From Bilabrum cf. latius (taxonomy: Eukaryota > Bigyra: Bicosoecida > Bigyra > Bicosoecida), in the NCBI GenBank assembly GCA_965178125.1, contig OZ237739.1, positions 620,001 through 684,000 of the forward strand: DNA of 64,000 nt, in the 5' to 3' direction. The number at the start of each line of letters is the position of its first letter. Position 1 is the first letter of the stretch. The position numbers and the translations under genes were made by a program. The notes beneath the pieces are model-generated. The model saw only the letters and a program-made list of their open reading frames with translations. It did no database searches and had not been told where the DNA came from. Shown piece after piece: positions 35,801 through 47,600 of this stretch.

Positions 35801-37296
35801 TCATCCGCATCATCAAGATCACTAAGCATGAAAGACGCTGCTGGTGGCAGTGAGACGAGCCCGCTAGTGCTCCTGCGCTGCGATGAAGTCGTCAATGCAG
35901 CTAATGAATTTGGTGGGCTTAGTGGCGCGAACGACACTGGCGATGGCGCACCGCTGCGATTGCTCTCATTTCGCAGTAATCGAGAATCCTAGTCCACTCT
36001 AACACCCCCGGATTCGCCCCGCATGGCGACCTGCGGCGAGCCTGTAGTCTGTGTAGGACTGCGTGATCCCGACTGAGCCCCAGGAGGAACTGTCGAGGGA
36101 CTGCGTGATCCCGACTGAGCCCCAGGAGGAACTGTCGAGGATTGGTCTAGCTCCAGCTCGCAGGCGAGCTTTGCGATTTCTGACAGCGGGGAGGGCAGTG
36201 TCGGTGGCGAGCCCGAGCCAGACGTCCCTTCGCGACTCGACCTCGGGTGTCTCACTCCCGCCAGGGCCAACGAAGCCGCAATACCGAGCTGCTTCTGCAG
36301 ATTGCGGAGCGCTTCATCCCTACCCGCACCGCTTGCAGCACTTGCCGTCGCCTGCGAGCCACCACTTGCAGCCCTTGCCGTCGCCTGCGAAGGGGTGTCT
36401 CTGGTGTTGAGCTCACCCTCTCGCCTGTCCGTGCCCCTCTTGCTGCCCATGTCGTGGACACTGGCCCTGGCGGTTGGAGGCAGAGCTGCCCGTGTGGATT
36501 CGGCGAAGTCTGCAACAAGACCCTATGAACCAACTTGCTAAAGTTTCTTTGGACTGTGGCGGAGCCGCGCCGCCTAGACCTGCACTTCAGGCGGTTCTTG
36601 GCTGCGCACATTATGGCCAACAGCGCCACCACTGGCTACGGCTGACCGCTTCCTTGGATCGCCCAGCTTGTCACTGTCTGGAATATCAGGGCCTGGCGAT
36701 TTTCTGTAAATCATGTACTCCATTTCTTTTGGTTTACCAACACGATGCCTCTTTCGTCCCCTTATTGTCGCGTTGGACGAATCCTGCGCACGGGAGCTGC
36801 TTGACATGCAATCCGAGCCCAGACTTCTTCCCGATTGGTGCTGGGTATGTGCAATAACAGTTAAGGCGTCCTACTGCTCCGGTGACGCCCGACTCAATGA
36901 TCCAGCCCCCTGGTGCGTGGCGATCGATGACAGCTATAGCGCTACTTGCTCAATTGCGGTCTCCCGGGCGCTCACAGCTCGCTCTCTGGCTGCCAGGCTG
37001 CGTCGCATGTGAATAAGCGCTTTTTCCTACAGATCAAGCGCCTTCTATCGCAATGATAATGACGTGAGAAGTCCGGTCCGAAACGTATCAAGCAGTCCCT
37101 GCGGTGCAGTGTCCCCACTCTCGCTCTATTTTACATATTTCTGAGCAGTAGCTCCACGGCTGATATCAACTCTCTTCTATAAGGAGTCAGTTATGCTTAT
37201 GCGCCTACCATTCCGGGAAAGTAGACCTCTTTGCTCGGGTGCATCGCAAACCTGCTGACCTGACTCGGAGTGAGGGGGTTTATAGGGCACAGACAT
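32848..37296 (-). CDS. GxPxYW-family protein with four repeat domains, largest by length
   Basis: This is a 1,482-residue protein from ATG 37294-37296 to TGA 32848-32850, one open frame with many TAG codons, some inside the coiled coil at about 83-118 (RQKALDLQEKAL, RERAVSARETAI). Next come a GRKRHR basic cluster, Gly/Ser/Pro-rich segments including a duplicated 14-residue unit, and an acidic block. Four family domains follow at about 645-735 (ADGAQVYCL, GWMVTSM), 768-852 (NRAPCLWID, VVEVP, AWLVTSFY), 942-1020 (VAGQPVFGM, IACRS, TWLVSSL) and 1112-1195 (AQGGVAYHA, RWVASSFSRI). A Ser/Arg-rich tail with RRPRRDRRP ends in an acidic stretch. Starting at the internal ATG 37008 would cut the coiled coil, which argues for 37296. 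Function unknown. Confidence 0.72.
36057..36139 (-). repeat. Direct duplication of a 42-bp unit
   Basis: Two adjacent, almost identical 42-bp units in the four-domain gene code a 14-residue Ser/Pro/Gly-rich unit (STVPPGAQSGSRSP) twice. Confidence 0.85.
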
Positions 37297-38645
37297 GCGC
37301 TTCGCTAATCCACTTCAACCACCAAATATTATGCTTATACGAGCACCTAAGCACAACCGTTGAGTGGTTCGACTGGGGCTGCCTTCGGTGAAAGACGATC
37401 GACTTAGATATTTATGTTATTCTAACTGCACGCTACCCTGGCTACGAAGTCATTCGAAAAAATATCAGATCCCCCCCAGTCACCCGAAGGCTACTTCGAC
37501 CGGGAGGGTACATCTCACTGACCAGCTCAAGGTGCGTCAGCTGCTAGCTCCATGGAGGTTCTGCACACATCTGGAGCTCCAACTGCAAGTGCTAGACCAG
37601 GGGATGTAATAGGCCAGCAAGGTCAGGGCCAAGGCCGCCTGCCTTGTCCCAAACACTCCCAGATCCATCATATGGTAGTGCTCCTGCCGGATTCGCAGCC
37701 TGCACTATCCCCACTTGTGCTGCTGCTTGCGCCGCCTCGGGGGTGCCAGCTCCGGTTGGAGATAGAAGAAATCCTTGGATATATGTTTGAGTCAAAGCAC
37801 ACACTACCTGACTACAACGACCACCCCGGGGGTAGAACGCACTGGGCAGGTCGAACGGATCAGCAAGCTGACGCCATGGGCTCCGCAAGCTGGGCTGCTC
37901 GTCCGCGGAGAATTAGTGCTGCTTGCGGTCCATCCGCGTTCGCGATGCCTTCGTGCTCGATTGCATTCGGACCAGCCACCTCGTCCAGTGCTGTACCTCC
38001 AGCTCCTACTGCAGCTACAGCAGATACTGCGGGCAGAGCTGGCGCTTCAGCTGCATCCAAACACCACCAGCTCCACCAACATGCTGCGGTGCCGCTCCTG
38101 GCTGCGCAGCTCCCGCTGCCAGCTCTCCCTCTTGACCGCCAAGAGAGAAAGAGAGAGCGCAAATAGATTATCAGCACGCATGTAGCTGCTGCGCTGCGAT
38201 TTTAATCCTCTTGCGCTGTGGAGCGGTTGCAACTGCCAGTGAACTTTCAAGAAGAAGGAACCAAGTTGCGACCAACAGCAGACACCACTAAGCGAGCGCC
38301 GCAAGACTGTCTCCCGGGACACACTGTGCTTAAACCTGTGGAAATCACGTGCATTAACGTTGCAGCTAACCCAATTTTGACAGTACGTCCATCTGCTGCG
38401 CTTGTGAGATATGAATATTGCCAAATGATTGCATGTGATTGTGGAAAAGCGGGCTAGGGACGTAGACAACCTAAAAGATCATCGCACTGGGGCTTTAACT
38501 CACGAGTGGGCACCATTCTCAACTGAATTGAAGACGTGTCATTATCGTTTGCAATCCCCTACCTTATTCAAGGACAATTGACATCAAGAGCATAATAGCG
38601 CAGACGAACAGGAAATAACGAGTGCTTGGTTCGCAAACTAGGCCC
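37297..38645. other. Divergent intergenic region with weak ORFs
   Basis: This is 1.35 kb between the minus-strand family gene (start 37296) and the giant plus-strand gene (start 38646). The most gene-like frame is plus 37552-38205 (ATG to TAA, 217 codons with one TAG). It is His/Gln/Ala-rich without a recognisable domain. Overlapping minus-strand frames (37592-37912, 38047-38469) are equally open. I treat none as a supported gene. The region presumably holds the promoters of both flanking genes. Confidence 0.4.
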
Positions 38646-41600
38646 ATGTCCATGAGTAACAAAGGAATTTGCATCTGCAATATTCTTTATTCGTTGTTTG
38701 CAATAGTTCTTAGCACACACACTGGAGCTTGGGCTAGTTCTTGTGCTCTCAGCGGAGGCCACGTGGTGATAAACAGCTCCTGCTCAATCCCATCAGGTAC
38801 GACTAGCTTGCAGTCGCTAACTGTAGAAGGCGGAGTAGTTGTCTCGCTCAGCCTTCCAGCTAATTTGATAGTTGAGCAGCAGCTAGTGGTAAATGGTACG
38901 CTAAGTGCTGGGACAGGATTCGCGAAATTGATCGTAGTGGCCGATGAGATCCACGTCGGCTCATCTGGTACCATCAGCGCATCTGGTGCAGGGTATGCAT
39001 CCAACACGCGGCATGCCAGCTGCGGCGCTGGTGATTCATACGATGGGGGCGTGCATGGCGGCGGCAGGACGGACCAGACGTGCGGCGACTTCGAGTGGCC
39101 TGTGCTGGCGGGGTCCGGCGGTCGGGTGGGCAGCAGCCCAGGCGGAGCAGGCGGCGGGAGTCTGATGCTGGTGGCCAACGCGACTTCGTCATCGGTGGTG
39201 CGCGTGGACGGCGTGGTGCAGGCGGACGGCCGCAACGGTCTTTCCAACACTGGCCACAACCAGTACGCGGGCGGTGGTGGCGCGGGCGGGTCTGTGCTGG
39301 TGGTGGTGTCTCGGCTGGAGGGGTCGGGCACGATCCGGGCGAATGGCGGGAATGGCGCAAACGGGCACAGTACGCGGGACAGCGGCGGTGGCTCCGGCGG
39401 CCGCGTGGCAGTGCACGTGACTGATAGCGAGCGGACGGACTTCATGGGGTCTGTGCAAGCTCGTGCAGGCCCCAAGTACGGATCGTTCTCGAGGCAGTCT
39501 GCGGCCGGCACAGTGTTCTGGTGCGAGGACGCAGGCAGCGTGACGGACGCAGACACGGAGACGAACCGGTGGGGCTGTGCTGTGCGTCGGCTGGAGGCGG
39601 ACAACAACGGGATGCAGGCCACCGACACACACCACACGCAGCTGGGCCTGCGCGATGGCCAGTCTCGGATCGAGCTGGACCAGGTGCATCTGGGGTCCGG
39701 CGTGCGCCTGTCGGTGCCAGCGCCGTCTGGCTTCCATGCGGTGTCATCTCCCGACGTGCGGTCGAGCCTGGTGGTAGGCAATCTGACGGGGTCCGGCGGC
39801 GCAACGTCTCGCGTGGTGGTGCGGGCCGGCACGACCGTGTCGCTGACTGGTCTGGAGCACGGGCTGCAGGCCATCGGGCGTCGCGGCATGGAGATGTGGA
39901 CGGGCCGCACGAGCGACGTGGAGGAGTCGTGGTGGCAGGAGGAGGTGCGTCGGTCGAGCGTGATGTCGCCGCTGCTGGTGTCGGCGGCGTCTGTGGATGT
40001 GCTGCAGCACGGGCGGCTGGTGACGCCATCGAGCGTGGTGGTGCGTGATGCGAGCCTGGATGTGTCTGGCGAGCTTGTGGGCGTGCGGGGTCTGGTGGTG
40101 GACGAGGGCGGGTCTGTGGGTCTGGGCGCGACGGGCGGCACGTGGTGGAACGACAGCGCGCTGGCATCGGACGAGCTGAGCTCGTGGAGCGACTGGGTGT
40201 GCGGCGTGTCAGTGCCTGGGGCTGTGCACGGTAGCGCATGCGAGTCTGTGTCAACGACTGGAGCATGGACTGGTCGGTACGGCTTCGGGTCTGTGCGTGT
40301 GGAGGGCAGTGGCACGATGAGGCTGGGCAGCGGCGTGCGATCGCTGGCAGCTGTGACGGTGGACCTGACGGACCAGTCGAAGCTCGTTCTGGATGGCGGG
40401 TCCACGTCTCAGGTGTATGTCGAAGTGCGGGATCGACTGGACGTTGGCATTGGAGCCACGCTCGATGCATCTGGTGCAGGGTATGCATCCAACACGCGGC
40501 ATGCCAGCTGCGGCGCTGGTGATTCATACGATGGGGGCGTGCATGGGGGCGGCAGGACGGACCAGACGTGCGGCGACTTCGAGTGGCCTGTGCTGGCGGG
40601 GTCCGGCGGTCGGGTGGGCAGCAGCCCAGGCGGAGCAGGCGGCGGGAGTCTGATGCTGGTGGCCAACGCGACTTCGTCATCGGTGGTGCGCGTGGACGGC
40701 GTGGTGCAGGCGGACGGCCGCAACGGTCTTTCCAACACTGGCCACAACCAGTACGCGGGCGGTGGCGGCGCGGGCGGGTCTGTGCTGGTGGTGGTGTCTC
40801 GGCTGGAGGGGTCGGGCACGATCCGGGCGAATGGCGGGAATGGCGCAAACGGGCACAGTACGCGGGACAGCGGCGGTGGCTCCGGCGGCCGCGTGGCAGT
40901 GCACGTGACTGATAGCGAGCGGACGGACTTCATGGGGTCTGTGCAAGCTCGTGCAGGCCCCAAGTACGGATCGTTCTCGAGGCAGTCTGCGGCCGGCACA
41001 GTGTTCTGGTGCGAGGACGCAGGCAGCGTGACGGACGCAGACACGGAGACGAACCGGTGGGGCTGTGCTGTGCGTCGGCTGGAGGCGGACAACAACGGGA
41101 TGCAGGCCACCGACACACACCACACGCAGCTGGGCCTGCGCGATGGCCAGTCTCGGATCGAGCTGGACCAGGTGCATCTGGGGTCCGGCGTGCGCCTGTC
41201 GGTGCCAGCGCCGTCTGGCTTCCATGCGGTGTCATCTCCCGACGTGCGGTCGAGCCTAGTGGTAGGCAATCTGACGGGGTCCGGCGGCGCAACGTCTCGC
41301 GTGGTGGTGCGGGCCGGCACGACCGTGTCGCTGACGGGCCTGGAGCACGGGCTGCAGGCCATCGGGCGTCGCGGCATGGAGATGTGGACGGGCCGCACGA
41401 GCGACGTGGAGGAGTCGTGGTGGCAGGAGGAGGTGCGTCGGTCGAGCGTGATGTCGCCGCTGCTGGTGTCGGCGGCGTCTGTGGATGTGCTGCAGCACGG
41501 GCGGCTGGTGACGCCATCGAGCGTGGTGGTGCGTGATGCGAGCCTGGATGTGTCTGGCGAGCTTGTGGGCGTGCGGGGTCTGGTGGTGGACGAGGGCGGG

Positions 41601-44600
41601 TCTGTGGGTCTGGGCGCGACGGGCGGCACGTGGTGGAACGACAGCGCGCTGGCATCGGACGAGCTGAGCTCGTGGAGCGACTGGGTGTGCGGCGTGTCAG
41701 TGCCTGGGGCTGTGCACGGTAGCGCGTGCGAGTCTGTGTCAACGACTGGAGCATGGACTGGTCGGTACGGCTTCGGGTCTGTGCGTGTGGAGGGCAGTGG
41801 CACGATGAGGCTGGGCAGCGGCGTGCGATCGCTGGCAGCTGTGACGGTGGACCTGACGGACCAGTCGAAGCTCGTTCTGGATGGCGGGTCCACGTCTCAG
41901 GTGTATGTCGAAGTGCGGGATCGACTGGACGTTGGCATTGGAGCCACGCTCGATGCATCTGGTGCAGGGTATGCATCCAACACGCGGCATGCCAGCTGCG
42001 GCGCTGGTGATTCATACGATGGGGGCGTGCATGGGGGCGGCAGGACGGACCAGACGTGCGGCGACTTCGAATGGCCTGTGCTGGCGGGGTCCGGCGGTCG
42101 GGTGGGCAGCAGCCCAGGCGGAGCAGGCGGCGGGAGTCTGATGCTGGTGGCCAACGCGACTTCGTCATCGGTGGTGCACGTGGACGGCGTGGTGCAGGCG
42201 GACGGCCGCAACGGTCTTTCCAACACTGGCCACAACCAGTACGCGGGCGGTGGTGGCGCGGGCGGGTCTGTGCTGGTGGTGGTGTCTCGGCTGGAGGGGT
42301 CGGGCACGATCCGGGCGAATGGCGGGAATGGCGCAAACGGGCACAGTACGCGGGACAGCGGCGGTGGCTCCGGCGGCCGCGTGGCAGTGCACGTGACTGA
42401 TAGCGAGCGGACGGACTTCATGGGGTCTGTGCAAGCTCGTGCAGGCCCCAAGTACGGATCGTTCTCGAGGCAGTCTGCGGCCGGCACAGTGTTCTGGTGC
42501 GAGGACGCAGGCAGCGTGACGGACGCAGACACGGAGACGAACCGGTGGGGCTGTGCTGTGCGTCGGCTGGAGGCGGACAACAACGGGATGCAGGCCACCG
42601 ACACACACCACACGCAGCTGGGCCTGCGCGATGGCCAGTCTCGGATCGAGCTGGACCAGGTGCATCTGGGGTCCGGCGTGCGCCTGTCGGTGCCAGCGCC
42701 GTCTGGCTTCCATGCGGTGTCATCTCCCGACGTGCGGTCGAGCCTGGTGGTAGGCAATCTGACGGGGTCCGGCGGCGCAACGTCTCGCGTGGTGGTGCGG
42801 GCCGGCACGACCGTGTCGCTGACGGGCCTGGAGCACGGGCTGCAGGCCATCGGGCGTCGCGGCATGGAGATGTGGACGGGCCGCACGAGCGACGTGGAGG
42901 AGTCGTGGTGGCAGGAGGAGGTGCGTCGGTCGAGCGTGATGTCGCCGCTGCTGGTGTCGGCGGCGTCTGTGGATGTGCTGCAGCACGGGCGGCTGGTGAC
43001 GCCATCGAGCGTGGTGGTGCGTGATGCGAGCCTGGATGTGTCTGGCGAGCTTGTGGGCGTGCGGGGTCTGGTGGTGGACGAGGGCGGGTCTGTGGGTCTG
43101 GGCGCGACGGGCGGCACGTGGTGGAACGACAGCGCGCTGGCATCGGACGAGCTGAGCTCGTGGAGCGACTGGGTGTGCGGCGTGTCAGTGCCTGGGGCTG
43201 TGCACGGTAGCGCGTGCGAGTCTGTGTCAACGACTGGAGCATGGACTGGTCGGTACGGCTTCGGGTCTGTGCGTGTGGAGGGCAGTGGCACGATGAGGCT
43301 GGGCAGCGGCGTGCGATCGCTGGCAGCTGTGACGGTGGACCTGACGGACCAGTCGAAGCTCGTTCTGGATGGCGGGTCCACGTCTCAGGTGTATGTCGAA
43401 GTGCGGGATCGACTGGACGTTGGCATTGGAGCCACGCTCGATGCATCTGGTGCAGGGTATGCATCCAACACGCGGCATGCCAGCTGCGGCGCTGGTGATT
43501 CATACGATGGGGGCGTGCATGGCGGCGGCAGGACGGACCAGACGTGCGGCGACTTCGAGTGGCCTGTGCTGGCGGGGTCCGGCGGTCGGGTGGGCAGCAG
43601 CCCAGGCGGAGCAGGCGGCGGGAGTCTGATGCTGGTGGCCAACGCGACTTCGTCATCGGTGGTGCGCGTGGACGGCGTGGTGCAGGCGGACGGCCGCAAC
43701 GGTCTTTCCAACACTGGCCACAACCAGTACGCGGGCGGTGGTGGCGCGGGCGGGTCTGTGCTGGTGGTGGTGTCTCGGCTGGAGGGGTCAGGCACGATCC
43801 GGGCGAACGGTGGGAATGGCGCAGATGGGCACAGTACGCGGGACAGCGGCGGTGGCTCCGGCGGCCGCGTGGCAGTGCACGTGACTGATAGCGAGCGGAC
43901 GGACTTCATGGGGTCTGTACAAGCTCGTGCAGGCCCCAAGTACGGATCGTTCTCGAGGCAGTCTGCGGCCGGCACAGTGTTCTGGTGCGAGGACGCAGGC
44001 AGCGTGACGGACGCAGACACGGAGACGAACCGGTGGGGCTGTGCTGTGCGTCGGCTGGAGGCGGACAACAACGGGATGCAGGCCACCGACACACACCACA
44101 CGCAGCTGGGCCTGCGCGATGGCCAGTCTCGGATCGAGCTGGACCAGGTGCATCTGGGGTCCGGCGTGCGCCTGTCGGTGCCAGCGCCGTCTGGCTTCCA
44201 TGCGGTGTCATCTCCCGACGTGCGGTCGAGCCTGGTGGTAGGCAATCTGACGGGGTCCGGCGGCGCAACGTCTCGCGTGGTGGTGCGGGCCGGCACGACC
44301 GTGTCGCTGACGGGCCTGGAGCACGGGCTGCAGGCCATCGGGCGTCGCGGCATGGAGATGTGGACGGGCCGCACGAGCGACGTGGAGGAGTCGTGGTGGC
44401 AGGAGGAGGTGCGTCGGTCGAGCGTGATGTCGCCGCTGCTGGTGTCGGCGGCGTCTGTGGATGTGCTGCAGCACGGGCGGCTGGTGACGCCATCGAGCGT
44501 GGTGGTGCGTGATGCGAGCCTGGATGTGTCTGGCGAGCTTGTGGGCGTGCGGGGTCTGGTGGTGGACGAGGGCGGGTCTGTGGGTCTGGGCGCGACGGGC

Positions 44601-47600
44601 GGCACGTGGTGGAACGACAGCGCGCTGGCATCGGACGAGCTGAGCTCGTGGAGCGACTGGGTGTGCGGCGTGTCAGTGCCTGGGGCTGTGCACGGTAGCG
44701 CGTGCGAGTCTGTGTCAACGACTGGAGCATGGACTGGTCGGTACGGCTTCGGGTCTGTGCGTGTGGAGGGCAGTGGCACGATGAGGCTGGGCAGCGGCGT
44801 GCGATCGCTGGCAGCTGTGACGGTGGACCTGACGGACCAGTCGAAGCTCGTTCTGGATGGCGGGTCCACGTCTCAGGTGTATGTCGAAGTGCGGGATCGA
44901 CTGGACGTTGGCATTGGAGCCACGCTCGATGCATCTGGTGCAGGGTATGCATCCAACACGCGGCATGCCAGCTGCGGCGCTGGTGATTCATACGATGGGG
45001 GCGTGCATGGGGGCGGCAGGACGGACCAGACGTGCGGCGACTTCGAGTGGCCTGTGCTGGCGGGGTCCGGCGGTCGGGTGGGCAGCAGCCCAGGCGGAGC
45101 AGGCGGCGGGAGTCTGATGCTGGTGGCCAACGCGACTTCGTCATCGGTGGTGCGCGTGGACGGCGTGGTGCAGGCGGACGGCCGCAACGGTCTTTCCAAC
45201 ACTGGCCACAACAAGTACGCGGGCGGTGGTGGCGCGGGCGGGTCTGTGCTGGTGGTGGTGTCTCGGCTGGAGGGGTCAGGCACGATCCGGGCGAACGGTG
45301 GGAATGGCGCAGATGGGCACAGTACGCGGGACAGCGGCGGTGGCTCCGGCGGCCGCGTGGCAGTGCACGTGACTGATAGCGAGCGGACGGACTTCATGGG
45401 GTCTGTACAAGCTCGTGCAGGCCCCAAGTACGGATCGTTCTCGAGGCAGTCTGCGGCCGGCACAGTGTTCTGGTGCGAGGACGCAGGCAGCGTGACGGAC
45501 GCAGACACGGAGACGAACCGGTGGGGCTGTGCTGTGCGTCGGCTGGAGGCGGACAACAACGGGATGCAGGCCACCGACACACACCACACGCAGCTGGGCC
45601 TGCGCGATGGCCAGTCTCGGATCGAGCTGGACCAGGTGCATCTGGGGTCCGGCGTGCGCCTGTCGGTGCCAGCGCCGTCTGGCTTCCATGCGGTGTCATC
45701 TCCCGACGTGCGGTCGAGCCTGGTGGTAGGCAATCTGACGGGGTCCGGCGGCGCAACGTCTCGCGTGGTGGTGCGGGCCGGCACGACCGTGTCGCTGACG
45801 GGCCTGGAGCACGGACTGCAGGCCATCGGGCGTCGCGGCATGGAGATGTGGACGGGCCGCACGAGCGACGTGGAGGAGTCGTGGTGGCAGGAGGAGGTGC
45901 GTCGGTCGAGCGTGATGTCGCCGCTGCTGGTGTCGGCGGCGTCTGTGGATGTGCTGCAGCACGGGCGGCTGGTGACGCCATCGAGCGTGGTGGTGCGTGA
46001 TGCGAGCCTGGATGTGTCTGGCGAGCTTGTGGGCGTGCGGGGTCTGGTGGTGGACGAGGGCGGGTCTGTGGGTCTGGGCGCGACGGGCGGCACGTGGTGG
46101 AACGACAGCGCGCTGGCATCGGACGAGCTGAGCTCGTGGAGCGACTGGGTGTGCGGCGTGTCAGTGCCTGGGGCTGTGCACGGTAGCGCGTGCGAGTCTG
46201 TGTCAACGACTGGAGCATGGACTGGTCGGTACGGCTTCGGGTCTGTGCGTGTGGAGGGCAGTGGCACGATGAGGCTGGGCAGCGGCGTGCGATCGCTGGC
46301 AGCTGTGACGGTGGACCTGACGGACCAGTCGAAGCTCGTTCTGGATGGCGGGTCCACGTCTCAGGTGTATGTCGAAGTGCGGGATCGACTGGACGTTGGC
46401 ATTGGAGCCACGCTCGATGCATCTGGTGCAGGGTATGCATCCAACACGCGGCATGCCAGCTGCGGCGCTGGTGATTCATACGATGGGGGCGTGCATGGGG
46501 GCGGCAGGACGGACCAGACGTGCGGCGACTTCGAGTGGCCTGTGCTGGCGGGGTCCGGCGGTCGGGTGGGCAGCAGCCCAGGCGGAGCAGGCGGCGGGAG
46601 TCTGATGCTGGTGGCCAACGCGACTTCGTCATCGGTGGTGCGCGTGGACGGCGTGGTGCAGGCGGACGGCCGCAACGGTCTTTCCAACACTGGCCACAAC
46701 AAGTACGCGGGCGGTGGTGGCGCGGGCGGGTCTGTGCTGGTGGTGGTGTCTCGGCTGGAGGGGTCAGGCACGATCCGGGCGAACGGTGGGAATGGCGCAG
46801 ATGGGCACAGTACGCGGGACAGCGGCGGTGGCTCCGGCGGCCGCGTGGCAGTGCACGTGACTGATAGCGAGCGGACGGACTTCATGGGGTCTGTACAAGC
46901 TCGTGCAGGCCCCAAGTACGGATCGTTCTCGAGGCAGTCTGCGGCCGGCACAGTGTTCTGGTGCGAGGACGCAGGCAGCGTGACGGACGCAGACACGGAG
47001 ACGAACCGGTGGGGCTGTGCTGTGCGTCGGCTGGAGGCGGACAACAACGGGATGCAGGCCACCGACACACACCACACGCAGCTGGGCCTGCGCGATGGCC
47101 AGTCTCGGATCGAGCTGGACCAGGTGCATCTGGGGTCCGGCGTGCGCCTGTCGGTGCCAGCGCCGTCTGGCTTCCATGCGGTGTCATCTCCCGACGTGCG
47201 GTCGAGCCTGGTGGTAGGCAATCTGACGGGGTCCGGCGGCGCAACGTCTCGCGTGGTGGTGCGGGCCGGCACGACCGTGTCGCTGACGGGCCTGGAGCAC
47301 GGACTGCAGGCCATCGGGCGTCGCGGCATGGAGATGTGGACGGGCCGCACGAGCGACGTGGAGGAGTCGTGGTGGCAGGAGGAGGTGCGTCGGTCGAGCG
47401 TGATGTCGCCGCTGCTGGTGTCGGCGGCGTCTGTGGATGTGCTGCAGCACGGGCGGCTGGTGACGCCATCGAGCGTGGTGGTGCGTGATGCGAGCCTGGA
47501 TGTGTCTGGCGAGCTTGTGGGCGTGCGGGGTCTGGTGGTGGACGAGGGCGGGTCTGTGGGTCTGGGCGCGACGGGCGGCACGTGGTGGAACGACAGCGCG

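Noticed and set aside
37552-38205. 217-codon plus-strand ORF as a gene
   Set aside because: No domain, and overlapping frames on the other strand are equally open; kept only as a note on the intergenic region.
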